From a virus, in the IMG/VR virus record IMGVR_UViG_3300037475_000024, positions 1 through 37,884 of that record: a stretch of 37,884 bases of DNA; one strand, 5' to 3'. Within the stretch, counting starts at the first letter, position 1. Every line of letters begins with the position of its first letter. Shown here piece after piece: positions 1 to 6,004 of the stretch. Both the position numbers and the translations under genes were made by a program. The notes beneath the pieces were generated by a model. It was not told where the DNA came from, made no database searches, and saw only the letters and a program-made list of their open reading frames with translations.

Positions 1-117
1 GGCAGCACGGAATGCGTAGTTTTTCCTCTGCGCCCTTGATAAGCAGCGCTCGCGCAATGCCCCAAGATGCGCCTTTACCGCGGCCACCGTGAACGATCTT
101 GTATCGCTTCGGTTGCC
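1..117. repeat. Terminal direct repeat, copy 1 (contig overlap)
   Basis: Bases 1-117 are identical to 37748-37864. The repeat lies inside terL and keeps its reading frame when the ends are joined. It is therefore best read as assembler overlap from a circular or circularly permuted genome rather than a biological terminal repeat. Confidence 0.95.
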
Positions 118-163
118 ACAGGCATGCGAGCTTTTCCGGGAATTGTGCGGTCGGCTCGTTCAT
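1..163 (-). CDS. terL: Terminase large subunit, N-terminal part (gene continues across the contig join)
   Basis: This is the first 54 codons of the large terminase; the rest lies at the other end of the window (36630-37864). The ATG at 163 overlaps the TGA of the small terminase as ATGA, so the two are translationally coupled. Residues 26-33 read GGRGKGAS, the Walker A (P-loop) of phage packaging ATPases. Joining base 1 to base 37747 gives an uninterrupted protein of about 426 residues, a normal length for this family. The protein would be the packaging motor ATPase and headful nuclease that docks on the portal. Confidence 0.93.
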   Translation of the reverse strand, partial: MNEPTAQFPEKLACLWQPKRYKIVHGGRGKGASWGIARALLIKGAEEKLRIPCC

Positions 164-648
164 GATTCCGCCTTCGGCGCGACGAATTCGACTTTAATCC
201 GCAAGGGGATCTCGCCGCCGTCCGGTCCCGAATGTTCAACGCGATCGGAGAACAGCTTGAGATGCTTGCCTAGCAGCTCGCAGCCCTTGAGTACGGCGCC
301 AGGATCGAACTTGAAGACGCCTTTTTCTTCGTATTCGCCGGTCTCGTGATTGAACTCGCGCACCGGCTCTGCCTGCTTGCACCGCTCAATCGTTTCTCGA
401 ATGGTCGTTAGGACGTAATAGGCGCTAACCTTAACGCTCCTAGCGCGTTCGTCCATTGCCTTCTGGATTGCCTCGGCCACGAGCGGCCGTCGGATGATCT
501 CGTGCGCTGCTGACTGCGCGGTTTCCCTGGTGTAGCCCGCACGTTCTGCGGCTGCCATTTGGTTGAGGTCAACAAGATACTCACGGACAAACGCCTGCTC
601 TTTCGGCGTCAGGAGGCGGTTATTCTTTTTCTTGGGCGGCTTACGCAT
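160..648 (-). CDS. terS: Terminase small subunit
   Basis: The 162-residue product lies directly before terL and overlaps it by ATGA. The N-terminus is very basic (residues 2-10), followed by a segment with LTPKEQAFVREYLVD and AAAERAGYT, then ETAQSAAHEI. This is the helix-turn-helix layout of Terminase_2-type small subunits, which recognise the pac site and recruit TerL. A glycine/proline-rich C-terminal tail (SGPDGGEIPLRIKVEFVAPK) is typical of the part that contacts TerL. The start follows the previous gene's stop as TAAATG. Assignment rests on these motifs and on the neighbour. Confidence 0.9.
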   Translation of the reverse strand: MRKPPKKKNNRLLTPKEQAFVREYLVDLNQMAAAERAGYTRETAQSAAHEIIRRPLVAEAIQKAMDERARSVKVSAYYVLTTIRETIERCKQAEPVREFNHETGEYEEKGVFKFDPGAVLKGCELLGKHLKLFSDRVEHSGPDGGEIPLRIKVEFVAPKAES

Positions 649-861
649 TTAGCCCTTCATCGCCTGTCTGGCAGCAGCCTGAGTCGCAGAATGGCCGTTG
701 CCGTTCTTGGCGTCGGTCAGCAGGTCGTAATGATTTTCACGCAACCAGGTAAGCAGAAGGATGGAAGGCTCTTGATGCGTCACAGCGCGAATGGCGTCGT
801 GAAGTCCGGACCCGGACTCGACGGCCGCCACGACTTCGCCTAGTTGTTCTTCTGTGAGCAT
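649..861 (-). CDS. Small hypothetical protein upstream of terS
   Basis: A 70-residue acidic protein whose stop abuts the terS start (TAAATG). A GAGGT ribosome site precedes the ATG. Residues 1-30 (LTEEQLGEVVAAVESGSGLHDAIRAV) look like a short helical bundle similar to a helix-turn-helix beginning. No family is recognised. Its position as first gene of the packaging block suggests either a packaging accessory or a small DNA-binding protein; this is inference only. Confidence 0.7.
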   Translation of the reverse strand: MLTEEQLGEVVAAVESGSGLHDAIRAVTHQEPSILLLTWLRENHYDLLTDAKNGNGHSATQAAARQAMKG

Positions 862-943
862 TGCGTACCTCGCGTGCAGATACGCTAGTTTTATCTAGTA
901 TTTTGTTCCGCCGGGGCAACATACAAGAATTGCAAGGAATTTC
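862..943. other. 82-nt spacer before the terminase block with an imperfect inverted repeat
   Basis: This is one of the few true gaps in the minus-strand gene chain. It contains CTAG-TTTTAT-CTAG (885-898), which extends outward as ATAC/GTAT with a 2-nt bulge. It could hold the operator or promoter for the packaging genes, because the HTH gene just upstream ends at 944. No convincing sigma70 promoter is seen. Confidence 0.3.
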
Positions 944-1297
944 TTATTGCGCGACGATGTCTTTTGCCTGCATGAGCGAGTCGACATTCTGAGACCGCAG
1001 TTCTGGGCCATCAGGAATTCGCTTATCTAGCTTGATACCCTTCTGCAGCGCAGCATAGACCATCAGCACGCGACAGACGACGATGAAATCATTCGGCTTC
1101 GCCCCATTCTTCCAGCGGTGAATCGTAGATCGTCCTTCGCCGAGATGTAGCGCAAGCTGACAGTTATTCAACCCGCCGTCCTCGATCGCCTCAATGATCT
1201 GTGACCATTTCATCGTTCCGGTGATGAGGTTGATCAGCGAGCGCTCGCGCAGGTCGCGCAGGGCATCGGAAAGAATTGCGGGGTCGATGATGATCAT
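944..1297 (-). CDS. Helix-turn-helix DNA-binding protein, candidate late regulator
   Basis: The product has 117 residues from the ATG at 1297, chosen over an upstream start because it overlaps the previous stop (ATGA) and has GGAGCG before it. The core reads IEDGGLNNCQLALHLGEGRSTIHRWKNG, a Cro/CI-type HTH with the recognition helix around GRSTIHRWKNG. It sits immediately before the terminase block, where lambdoid phages carry late-gene activators, so a regulator of late transcription is possible. That role is inferred from position; only the HTH is visible in the sequence. Confidence 0.75.
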   Translation of the reverse strand: MIIIDPAILSDALRDLRERSLINLITGTMKWSQIIEAIEDGGLNNCQLALHLGEGRSTIHRWKNGAKPNDFIVVCRVLMVYAALQKGIKLDKRIPDGPELRSQNVDSLMQAKDIVAQ

Positions 1298-1434
1298 CGC
1301 GAGTCGCTCCAAAGTTCCAGCATGTAATCGCCGTATAACCAGAGCACGGCGCCGACGAGCACCAGCGCACCGCCGAGGACGATCAATGGCCAGGCGACCA
1401 TTGCTGCGCCAGCTGATACGCACTTGCTGATCAT
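1294..1434 (-). CDS. Small single-pass membrane protein
   Basis: The product has 46 residues, starting at the ATG that overlaps the upstream stop as ATGA and ending in ATGA with the HTH gene. Most of it is one hydrophobic segment (MVAWPLIVLGGALVLVGAVLWLYG) with a short acidic C-terminal tail. It forms a pair with the next membrane gene. No family is recognised, and this position is too far from the holin and endolysin to call it a lysis gene with confidence. Confidence 0.6.
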   Translation of the reverse strand: MISKCVSAGAAMVAWPLIVLGGALVLVGAVLWLYGDYMLELWSDSR

Positions 1435-1622
1435 TCGCACCAGTCCATGCAACGGTGCCAGCGCATGTAAATATCTTGCGCCTCGATCTCTGCGGCTTTC
1501 GCCGGATTGAACGTCACGAACAGGCATATCAGCACCCATCCGATGATGGCCAAGGTCGCAAAGAACACGATCCAGGCGACGATGGCTCCGAATATGTCTC
1601 GCGCTGTCCATTTGTGTCTCAT
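1431..1622 (-). CDS. Small membrane protein
   Basis: The product has 63 residues with a basic N-terminus (MRHKWTARD), one long hydrophobic stretch (GAIVAWIVFFATLAIIGWVLICLFV) and a C-terminal tail containing MRWHRCMDWCE. It overlaps both neighbours by ATGA, so it is part of the same coupled string. The positive-inside rule predicts a cytoplasmic N-terminus. The function is unknown. Two small membrane proteins in tandem in an early operon might act in superinfection exclusion, but nothing in the sequence proves it. Confidence 0.65.
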   Translation of the reverse strand: MRHKWTARDIFGAIVAWIVFFATLAIIGWVLICLFVTFNPAKAAEIEAQDIYMRWHRCMDWCE

Positions 1623-1906
1623 CGCATCACCCCAATTGCGCGCAGCGCATCATCCACAGATTCAACTATCACAGCTTCACCTCTCCATTCGTCAAACCAA
1701 TCCTGTTCGTCATCGGTCAGTCGCCGTTTGCTTGGCGGCGCTTTCCCGTCCTTGATCTCCAATACGAAGTTGGTGCCGCGGTAGCCGACGAGCACATCGG
1801 GACAACCTTTCCCGATCGTGTGCAATGGCTGCACGCTCGCGCCGACATCGCGCAGCGCGGCAACGATCTCAGGATGATTGCGGTCTACCTTTGCGGCTCG
1901 CCTCAT
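1619..1906 (-). CDS. VRR-NUC-type PD-(D/E)XK nuclease domain protein
   Basis: The 95-residue product carries a nuclease core: GKGCPDVLV with D37, then FVLEIKDGK with E50 and K52. This is the D-(x)n-E-x-K signature of restriction-like nucleases of the VRR-NUC group, which in phages can serve as branched-DNA or Holliday-junction resolvases. The C-terminal part (DDALRAIG) matches the usual end of these stand-alone domains. It overlaps both neighbours by ATGA. Its place in the replication/packaging-side operon suggests resolving DNA branches before packaging; that role is inferred. Confidence 0.8.
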   Translation of the reverse strand: MRRAAKVDRNHPEIVAALRDVGASVQPLHTIGKGCPDVLVGYRGTNFVLEIKDGKAPPSKRRLTDDEQDWFDEWRGEAVIVESVDDALRAIGVMR

Positions 1907-2175
1907 TTGCTTTCGCCTGCGTCGAGCTGAGCGGCAAATGACAGAAGCTCATCAATGGATGGAGCTACAATTTGGTGTTCTGGAAGCGGCGAATTCAGAC
2001 TCCATTGCATGGTCCACAATTCATTTGTTGCAATTGCATCCTGCTTGCTCTCTTCAGAACGCCACCGGAAATAATCTTTTCGTTCGTTTTGCTTGCACCA
2101 TTCGCGTATAGATATCCAATCATCTTTATGTGCGTTGTGCGCAATAAACAGTACAGTGTGAGCCGGTAGTTTCAT
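1903..2175 (-). CDS. Hypothetical protein in the early minus operon
   Basis: A 90-residue protein rich in tryptophan in its first half (WISIREWC, YFRWRSEE, LWTMQW). It starts with MKLPAHTVLFIAHNAHKDDW. Both ends overlap neighbouring genes by ATGA. There is no signal peptide, membrane segment or recognised catalytic motif. Function unknown. Confidence 0.7.
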   Translation of the reverse strand: MKLPAHTVLFIAHNAHKDDWISIREWCKQNERKDYFRWRSEESKQDAIATNELWTMQWSLNSPLPEHQIVAPSIDELLSFAAQLDAGESK

Positions 2176-2378
2176 TTCCGCCTTCCCTTCTCAATCCATT
2201 CACTCATCAATGCATGCGTGGCGCACAGCTTCATGTGGCCCCATCCTTCGCAAGCAGCGCAATCCTCGCGGATCTCTTTCGCGCCTTCCATTCGGTTTGA
2301 ATGCCCTTGGCCCTTGCATTCCTTACACTGCCAGCAGCCGCAGGCTTCGATGACTGGCTTTGATGCGCGCTTGATCAT
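2172..2378 (-). CDS. Small zinc-finger protein with DnaJ-like cysteine repeats
   Basis: The 68-residue product has cysteines in CxxCxGxG-like repeats: CWQCKECKGQGH near residue 16 and CAACEGWGH further on, resembling half of a DnaJ zinc domain. I chose the ATG at 2378 because it overlaps the stop of the tiny upstream gene as ATGA. An in-frame ATG at 2426 exists but has no ribosome site and lies inside that gene. Such fingers in phage early operons usually mediate protein or nucleic-acid contacts; the target is unknown. Confidence 0.7.
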   Translation of the reverse strand: MIKRASKPVIEACGCWQCKECKGQGHSNRMEGAKEIREDCAACEGWGHMKLCATHALMSEWIEKGRRK

Positions 2379-2524
2379 AGGAAAATGTTCACTTCGCGCT
2401 TTACGTAGAAACAGAGCCAAGACCATGCGTGAACTTGAGTATTGGTTGATACCTTAATCCAATCTTCTCGCCGCAACTTCCAGCACCACAATGGCGACAT
2501 TCTGATGGTCCATTTTGGTTTCAT
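2375..2524 (-). CDS. 49-residue tryptophan-rich small protein
   Basis: The ORF begins MKPKWTIRM and ends EVNIFL; it contains seven Trp among 49 residues and is basic. A GGAG ribosome site sits 8 nt before the ATG at 2524, and the TGA overlaps the next ATG (2378) as ATGA, the same coupling used by its neighbours. These two facts are the evidence that it is real. There is no recognised domain. Confidence 0.6.
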   Translation of the reverse strand: MKPKWTIRMSPLWCWKLRREDWIKVSTNTQVHAWSWLCFYVKREVNIFL

Positions 2525-2582
2525 GGTTTCATCTCCGCTAGGCTAGTGTGATCGTCGTACCCAACTTCTCGCTTAGTTCGTT

Positions 2583-2819
2583 CTAATAGCGCTCTTTCTC
2601 GCGCTCTGCTTCGTCGGCAATATACTTCGCATGCTGTTCATATGTGATTAACCCAATATCGACCAGTAGGCGAACAAGAGCCGCGTGATCACACATTGCC
2701 GCATTTATTCCAACGCGCAAATGCTTAGGAGTGGCTGAATTAGAACCCCGTTCCAGATCAATCGCGACACCCGTTTGCATAGCATGTAAAGCGCTTTTGT
2801 ATCTCGCCTCGTCATTCAT
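2583..2819 (-). CDS. Conserved small phage protein (hypothetical)
   Basis: The product has 78 residues, beginning MNDEARYKSALHAMQTGVA, with a central TPKHLRVGIN segment and a charged helical end (ADEAEREKERY). The arrangement (HAMQxGVA ... KHLRVGIN ... ALVRLLVDxGLIT) is one I associate with a widespread small protein of proteobacterial phages that has no assigned function. The ATG overlaps the upstream gene's stop. No enzymatic motif is visible. Confidence 0.75.
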   Translation of the reverse strand: MNDEARYKSALHAMQTGVAIDLERGSNSATPKHLRVGINAAMCDHAALVRLLVDIGLITYEQHAKYIADEAEREKERY

Positions 2820-3055
2820 CGCTTCAATTCCTCCTCTCGACCTCGCTTAATAATCTCGCGCATTTCTGTCTCACTCTCCTCCAGCAATGCGGAGATGATT
2901 CTCGCATTTGTTTTCGGCCCGGCATCTTTCAGTGGTCGCAGTGTCGCAATCGCGCCTGCGTAAAAAGCTATTCGCATTTGCTTTTTTGCATTGTCTCCAA
3001 AGGCATAAAGCACCTCATCATTAAACGATTCCCAATACGTTTTTATTGAAGTCAT
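2816..3055 (-). CDS. Hypothetical protein
   Basis: A 79-residue mostly helical protein starting MTSIKTYWESFNDEV. A longer in-frame start at 3085 was rejected because the ATG at 3055 overlaps the previous stop as ATGA. The C-terminal third is highly charged (EESETEMREIIKRGREEELKR) and could form a coiled helix. Function unknown. Confidence 0.7.
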   Translation of the reverse strand: MTSIKTYWESFNDEVLYAFGDNAKKQMRIAFYAGAIATLRPLKDAGPKTNARIISALLEESETEMREIIKRGREEELKR

Positions 3056-3243
3056 GGCTTCAGCAACTCCTCTAAGTTTGGCCATCTCTGCCGGCCCTTA
3101 CGTTGATCGATAACATCTCGCTTCGGCAGATAGTCCGAGCATCGCCGCGGCTGGATCATCCCCTTGCAGCGGTTAAGGCAACTGTCGCAATAGACTCGAT
3201 CATCTGGCGTCGGCTCTGCCTGGATGTTCGAGCGCCGAATCAT
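3052..3243 (-). CDS. Small cysteine-cluster protein
   Basis: The 63-residue product starts at the ATG at 3243, which overlaps the upstream stop as ATGA. Residues 19-35 hold YCDSCLNRCKGMIQPRRCSDY, a four-cysteine cluster (CxxC...C...C) likely to bind zinc. The C-terminus is basic and ends WPNLEELLKP. It follows two other zinc-finger genes in the same orientation. The fold suggests a nucleic-acid or protein adaptor; no specific function can be assigned. Confidence 0.65.
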   Translation of the reverse strand: MIRRSNIQAEPTPDDRVYCDSCLNRCKGMIQPRRCSDYLPKRDVIDQRKGRQRWPNLEELLKP

Positions 3244-3509
3244 GGCGACCCAGACTGACAGCGACCCAGGATCAGGCGAGCGCCTGGAATCGTCGGTTGT
3301 TTTGGAATGCTCGAATTGCGCGTTCCACTTCGGTCTCTCGCCGCCGCGCACTTGGCTTGATACTCGCGAGCCTTCATTCGCCCGCACTCGATACAGCCGC
3401 CGTTTTTGCGTGCATACCATTCGCACACATGCCCGCGAATGCATTCTTTACCGACGAAGAATGTCTTTAGCCCGCGTCTTCTCGCCTCTTCTCTGGTGAT
3501 GATTTCCAT
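3240..3509 (-). CDS. Zinc-finger protein, downstream member of a tandem duplicate pair
   Basis: The 89-residue product has a strong ribosome site (TAGGAGGAGCG) before the ATG at 3509. It begins MEIITREEARRRGLKTFF and contains CIRGHVCEWYARKNGGCIEC, a C-GH...C-C zinc site like the front half of some phage HNH proteins. It ends IPGARLILGRCQSGSP. The upstream neighbour has the same beginning, zinc site and ending, so they are paralogues. The His-Asn-His active site of HNH nucleases is not complete here, so a catalytic role is doubtful. Confidence 0.75.
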   Translation of the reverse strand: MEIITREEARRRGLKTFFVGKECIRGHVCEWYARKNGGCIECGRMKAREYQAKCAAARDRSGTRNSSIPKQPTIPGARLILGRCQSGSP

Positions 3510-3517
3510 CGCTCCTC

Positions 3518-3781
3518 CTACGATGCGGACTGACAACGGCCAAGCACAATCCTTGCGCCTGGGATGGTCGGTTCTTTCTTCGGGGCCGGCCTGACAATCA
3601 TTCCCTGGCGTATTTCCTTGATGCGAGCTTCTGCGTATTTCTTTGCCTTGATTTTTCTGCATTCGAGACACGAGCTGTCTGTGACATAGCGCTCCGCAAT
3701 GTGTCCCGCTCTGCATTTCTTGCCGTGACAGTACATTTTCAAACCCTGCTGAATTGCTTGGTCCCGCGTGATGATTTTCAT
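3518..3781 (-). CDS. Zinc-finger protein, upstream member of a tandem duplicate pair
   Basis: The 87-residue product begins MKIITRDQAIQQGLKMYC, continues with CRAGHIAERYVTDSSCLECRK and ends IPGARIVLGRCQSAS. The matches with the next gene are at the N-terminus (M-IITR), the zinc site (C-GH...C-C), and the final PTIPGAR-LGRCQS block. The two copies differ throughout, so the duplication is old. The ATG overlaps the stop of the upstream gene. Function unknown; a DNA-binding or HNH-derived scaffold is plausible. Confidence 0.75.
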   Translation of the reverse strand: MKIITRDQAIQQGLKMYCHGKKCRAGHIAERYVTDSSCLECRKIKAKKYAEARIKEIRQGMIVRPAPKKEPTIPGARIVLGRCQSAS

Positions 3782-3996
3782 TTCTTCCCCCGTTTTTCAG
3801 GTGCAACCCATTTGTCGCCGACCACGTAGCCAGCTTCTCGGGCGTCGGCTAACTCCGAGAACAGCTTTCCTGCTATGGCCAAGTCCACAGCCTTCTGACT
3901 TCTAGGACGTCTCGCCCAATCGCGTAGCGGAACGTCAGAGAGCTTTCCGATTGAAACCGAAGTCAGCCGTTTTGCGATTTTTTCAGTGAGACTCAC
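3778..3996 (-). CDS. Hypothetical protein following the replication gene
   Basis: A 72-residue basic protein (MSLTEKIAKRLTSVSIGKL...). Its 5' end overlaps the replication-protein gene by 14 nt and its 3' end overlaps the zinc-finger gene by ATGA. The middle (PRSQKAVDLAIAGKLFSELADAREAGYVVGDKWV) is predicted helical. Position next to the initiator-like gene suggests a replication accessory, but no helicase-loader motif (Walker A) is present. Confidence 0.65.
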   Translation of the reverse strand: MSLTEKIAKRLTSVSIGKLSDVPLRDWARRPRSQKAVDLAIAGKLFSELADAREAGYVVGDKWVAPEKRGKK

Positions 3997-4903
3997 GCCG
4001 GCTTTCCTCTAGTTTTTCTCGAATGCGGTTGCTCAGTTGCGAGTACGATTCCCCCGCTCGTGCTGGCCAGCAGTTGACTTCTCGCGCTTTGGCTTCGATG
4101 CCCTTCTCGCTTGTCCACCATGCCGCCTCGCCGTTTTTCTTCGGCTTTGGGTTGAGCAATTCAGCAACTATCGGAGCGAGATACGCAGAGCTGATGCGCT
4201 CGTTTGGCTTACGCTGCCTGGCCATTGCCACAGCTTCGCTGATGATCGTATCGGGAATGTTTTTATCCGCCCATTCAATCACTTCGTCTCTCACGCTTGC
4301 AGTGTCGATGCCCAGGTTTCGCAGATGACAGGCGATGCTTCCTGCTCGCGTCGGTTTTTGGTTTTCTTGCGTTTCGACTTTTGGCGGCGCATCGATTTTT
4401 TCTGGCCGCTCAGTGGTTAAATCTGAGGCGCTGCTTGTTAGAACTGAATCAGGAATCAGAGAATCAGGAATCAGAGAATCAGGGGGTTGCGACCCCCTCT
4501 TTATGGATACTGTTTTCTCGGAGTCTTCCGGGAGAGTTCCGAGAGTTTCTATTTCTTTATCTGCCTTGCTTTCTTGGACTATTGGCGGCTTGATGACGCT
4601 TTGTTTCTCGGAATAATGCGGCGACTGATGTTCCTTGAACTTGGAAATCTGTATGTACGAAGCGCCTTCAATCTGGTAGCGAACGATGAAGCCCTTGTCG
4701 CTGAGTTCCCGCAACAATGGCTCTAAGTCTTCGGAATCAAAAGGTAATAGTTCGCCCTTGATGCGCTTCGGGCGATCTTCGAGGCGCCCTTCACGGTCCG
4801 CCAACATCCACAATCCGGGAAAGATATAACGCGCCCAGACAGAACACTCGGCGAGGTCTTCGTTTTTGTAAAATCCCGGTTTGATGTTGCGCGCTCTAGC
4901 CAT
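3983..4903 (-). CDS. Phage replication initiator-like protein (lambda O / replisome-organiser type)
   Basis: The 306-residue product has an N-terminal winged-helix-like domain (about 1-115: RNIKPGFYKNEDLAECS, LWMLADREGRLEDRPKRIKGELLP, EGASYIQISKFKEHQSPH) common to phage replisome organisers. A low-complexity linker rich in S, P, D and E follows (about 115-195), including repeated DSLIPDS. The C-terminal helical domain (IACHLRNLGI ... AREVNCWPARAGESYSQLSNRIREKLEE) would recruit the helicase. The linker DNA contains a short tandem repeat of the GAATCAGA type (4447-4480), which may serve as initiator-binding iterons as in lambda O. The phage origin is therefore likely inside this gene. Confidence 0.8.
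   Translation of the reverse strand: MARARNIKPGFYKNEDLAECSVWARYIFPGLWMLADREGRLEDRPKRIKGELLPFDSEDLEPLLRELSDKGFIVRYQIEGASYIQISKFKEHQSPHYSEKQSVIKPPIVQESKADKEIETLGTLPEDSEKTVSIKRGSQPPDSLIPDSLIPDSVLTSSASDLTTERPEKIDAPPKVETQENQKPTRAGSIACHLRNLGIDTASVRDEVIEWADKNIPDTIISEAVAMARQRKPNERISSAYLAPIVAELLNPKPKKNGEAAWWTSEKGIEAKAREVNCWPARAGESYSQLSNRIREKLEESRRESH
4447..4482. repeat. Short tandem repeat inside the replication gene (candidate origin iterons)
   Basis: GAATCAG recurs three to four times in about 36 bp (AATCAGGAATCAGAGAATCAGG and onward), encoding the DSLIPDSLIPDS linker. In lambda the O-binding iterons also lie inside gene O. An origin role is inference from this parallel; the repeat may be only coding slippage. 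Confidence 0.4.
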
Positions 4904-5168
4904 TGCTACCCTCTAATCCTTTGGCGAGGGACCGTTTTAGTAAGATCGCCATTAGCTTTGCGTCTGCTGGGTGCCAAGCATCTGGACGAATTCCTTTTCG
5001 ACGAAGACGGTAGTCATGCAGGATGGTAATCACTAGGATTGGGTATCGAAGAATGTAGCGTTGGGGGTAGCCTACCCAACGAAACTGAAAAAACTCTTTG
5101 ATGCGAAAGCGCAGAGTCATCGCCTGAAGCTTCAACCACAACCTGGGATGTTGGGTAAATGAGATCAT
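4896..5168 (-). CDS. Hypothetical basic protein upstream of the replication gene
   Basis: A 90-residue basic protein with MISFTQHPRLWLKLQAMTLRFRIKEFF and a hydrophobic patch (YILRYPILVITILHDYRL). The C-terminal part (DAWHPADAKLMAILLKRSLAKGLEGS) is helical. It overlaps the initiator gene by 8 nt and its own upstream gene by ATGA. The hydrophobic patch is short and interrupted by charge, so membrane insertion is uncertain. Function unknown. Confidence 0.6.
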   Translation of the reverse strand: MISFTQHPRLWLKLQAMTLRFRIKEFFQFRWVGYPQRYILRYPILVITILHDYRLRRKGIRPDAWHPADAKLMAILLKRSLAKGLEGSNG

Positions 5169-5461
5169 CGCTTCTCTCTAATCCACCAGCTAGGCGTAGG
5201 CTCCAAGCACTTCCAGACCACGCCGTCATAGGTTTTGCAGTCGCGCTCTGCCGCATACTCAGCCCACGAATCACGCTCAGAGCACGCAATCAGCAGGACC
5301 ACAAACGCCAATGTCGCCAATTCGCAAGAAAACGTCGTCCACTGTCTCGCGACAATGTTCTGTGCGCGGAACAATAGAGGCAGAATAAAAAGCCTCGGCC
5401 TTGGAGGACTGGATAGACCGAGGAGTATTGCCCGAAGGGGAACGGGCAATTGGAGGATCAT
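5165..5461 (-). CDS. Small protein with a lipobox-like segment
   Basis: From the ATG at 5461, which overlaps the upstream TGA, the product is 98 residues. Around residue 55 it has LATLAFVVLLIACSERDSW, which reads like a lipoprotein signal (LIAC lipobox) followed by a soluble Cys-containing domain (AERDCKTYDGVVWKCLEP). If translation begins at an internal GTG or TTG near this segment, the mature product would be a lipoprotein of about 45 residues. The coupled ATG is the annotated start. The exact N-terminus and location are uncertain. Confidence 0.5.
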   Translation of the reverse strand: MILQLPVPLRAILLGLSSPPRPRLFILPLLFRAQNIVARQWTTFSCELATLAFVVLLIACSERDSWAEYAAERDCKTYDGVVWKCLEPTPSWWIREKR

Positions 5462-5700
5462 GTAATCTTTCCTGGGCGCTTCGTGCGCTCGCCGATGTGA
5501 TACTTCCCGCAATGAACGCAGCGATAGGCCATCGTGCGACTAGCATGCCGCTTGATGCATCGCTTCGCTGCTTCATTGGCTAATTTATACGTTGGGAAAT
5601 GCTTTTTGCCTCCGCATGCGGCAACTTGCCTGCGGGCGGCGTCCCATTCTGCTTTCATCTGAAGCAAACACCGTAACTCGAACATTTCGGCGGGAGTCAT
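5458..5700 (-). CDS. Small zinc-finger protein
   Basis: The 80-residue product starts MTPAEMFELRCLLQMKAEWDAARRQ and ends with a C-H zinc site: YRCVHCGKYHIGERTKRPGK. A lysine/histidine-rich middle (GGKKHFPTYKLANEAAKRCIKRHASR) is basic. The CxxCxxxH pattern with a preceding Cys resembles small phage proteins that bind RNA or DNA. It is the second gene of the leftward early operon, directly after the Cro-like gene. Its position could suit an antiterminator-like or regulatory job, but this is speculation. Confidence 0.7.
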   Translation of the reverse strand: MTPAEMFELRCLLQMKAEWDAARRQVAACGGKKHFPTYKLANEAAKRCIKRHASRTMAYRCVHCGKYHIGERTKRPGKIT

Positions 5701-5704
5701 GTTT

Positions 5705-5932
5705 TTATTTGGGCTTGAGTTTCCGTTCGTGCCAATCGTCGATGATCTGTTTTGCCGTCACCTTGTTATCAACAATCCCAGCAATGCGCGACGCCCACTT
5801 GGGCGGGATGCCGCGAATTCGCCAGTTGTTCAGTGTCTGCGGTGGTACGCCGAGCTTCTTTGCTAATGCTCTTTTTGTCCCAAGCGCTGAATGCGCTCTC
5901 AGGATTTTGATGACTTGTTCGAATGTACTCAT
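5705..5932 (-). CDS. Cro-like HTH regulator, first gene of the leftward lytic operon
   Basis: The 75-residue protein is almost all HTH: ALAKKLGVPPQTLNNWRIRGIPPKWASRIAGIVDNKV, similar to YdaS/Cro-type regulators. I placed the start at 5932 (MSTFEQ); the in-frame ATG at 5950 would overlap the -10 element. The size and the downstream genes (replication, packaging, virion) suit Cro, which keeps the repressor off during lytic growth. Its recognition region (TLNNWRIRGIP) resembles that of the divergent repressor (TWNNWKTRGIP), so both probably bind the shared 72-bp control region. Confidence 0.85.
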   Translation of the reverse strand: MSTFEQVIKILRAHSALGTKRALAKKLGVPPQTLNNWRIRGIPPKWASRIAGIVDNKVTAKQIIDDWHERKLKPK

Positions 5933-5939
5933 GCCTCTG

Positions 5940-5969
5940 ATGATAAACAACTTGATGATTTTTTGTCAA
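5940..5969 (-). promoter_or_regulatory. Leftward lytic promoter (pR-like) for the cro operon
   Basis: On the minus strand TTGACA (5969-5964) is followed by 18 nt and TATCAT (5945-5940). The -10 ends 7 nt before the cro ATG, so the transcript may start at or next to the start codon. The -35 is perfect. Confidence 0.7.
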
Positions 5970-5974
5970 CCGAT

Positions 5975-5997
5975 TGATTATCACGCAGCAATATAAT
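5975..5997 (+). promoter_or_regulatory. Repressor promoter (pRM-like) with perfect -10 and weak -35; operator candidate
   Basis: TATAAT (5992-5997) ends 7 nt before the repressor ATG, which predicts a leaderless message as for lambda cI from pRM. The -35 area (5969-5974) is poor, typical of a promoter that needs activation. A 9-bp palindrome TGATTATCA (5975-5983) lies between the two promoters and is an operator candidate. Confidence 0.6.
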
Positions 5998-6004
5998 TGA
6001 TTCG

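Noticed and set aside
1-117. Biological direct terminal repeat (T7-like packaging)
   Set aside because: The repeat lies within terL and joins in frame; headful P22-type terminase implies circularly permuted ends.
3510-3806. Longer 188-residue version of the zinc-finger gene ending at 3240
   Set aside because: The upstream part is in a different frame of the duplicated gene, and the strong ribosome site lies directly before 3509.
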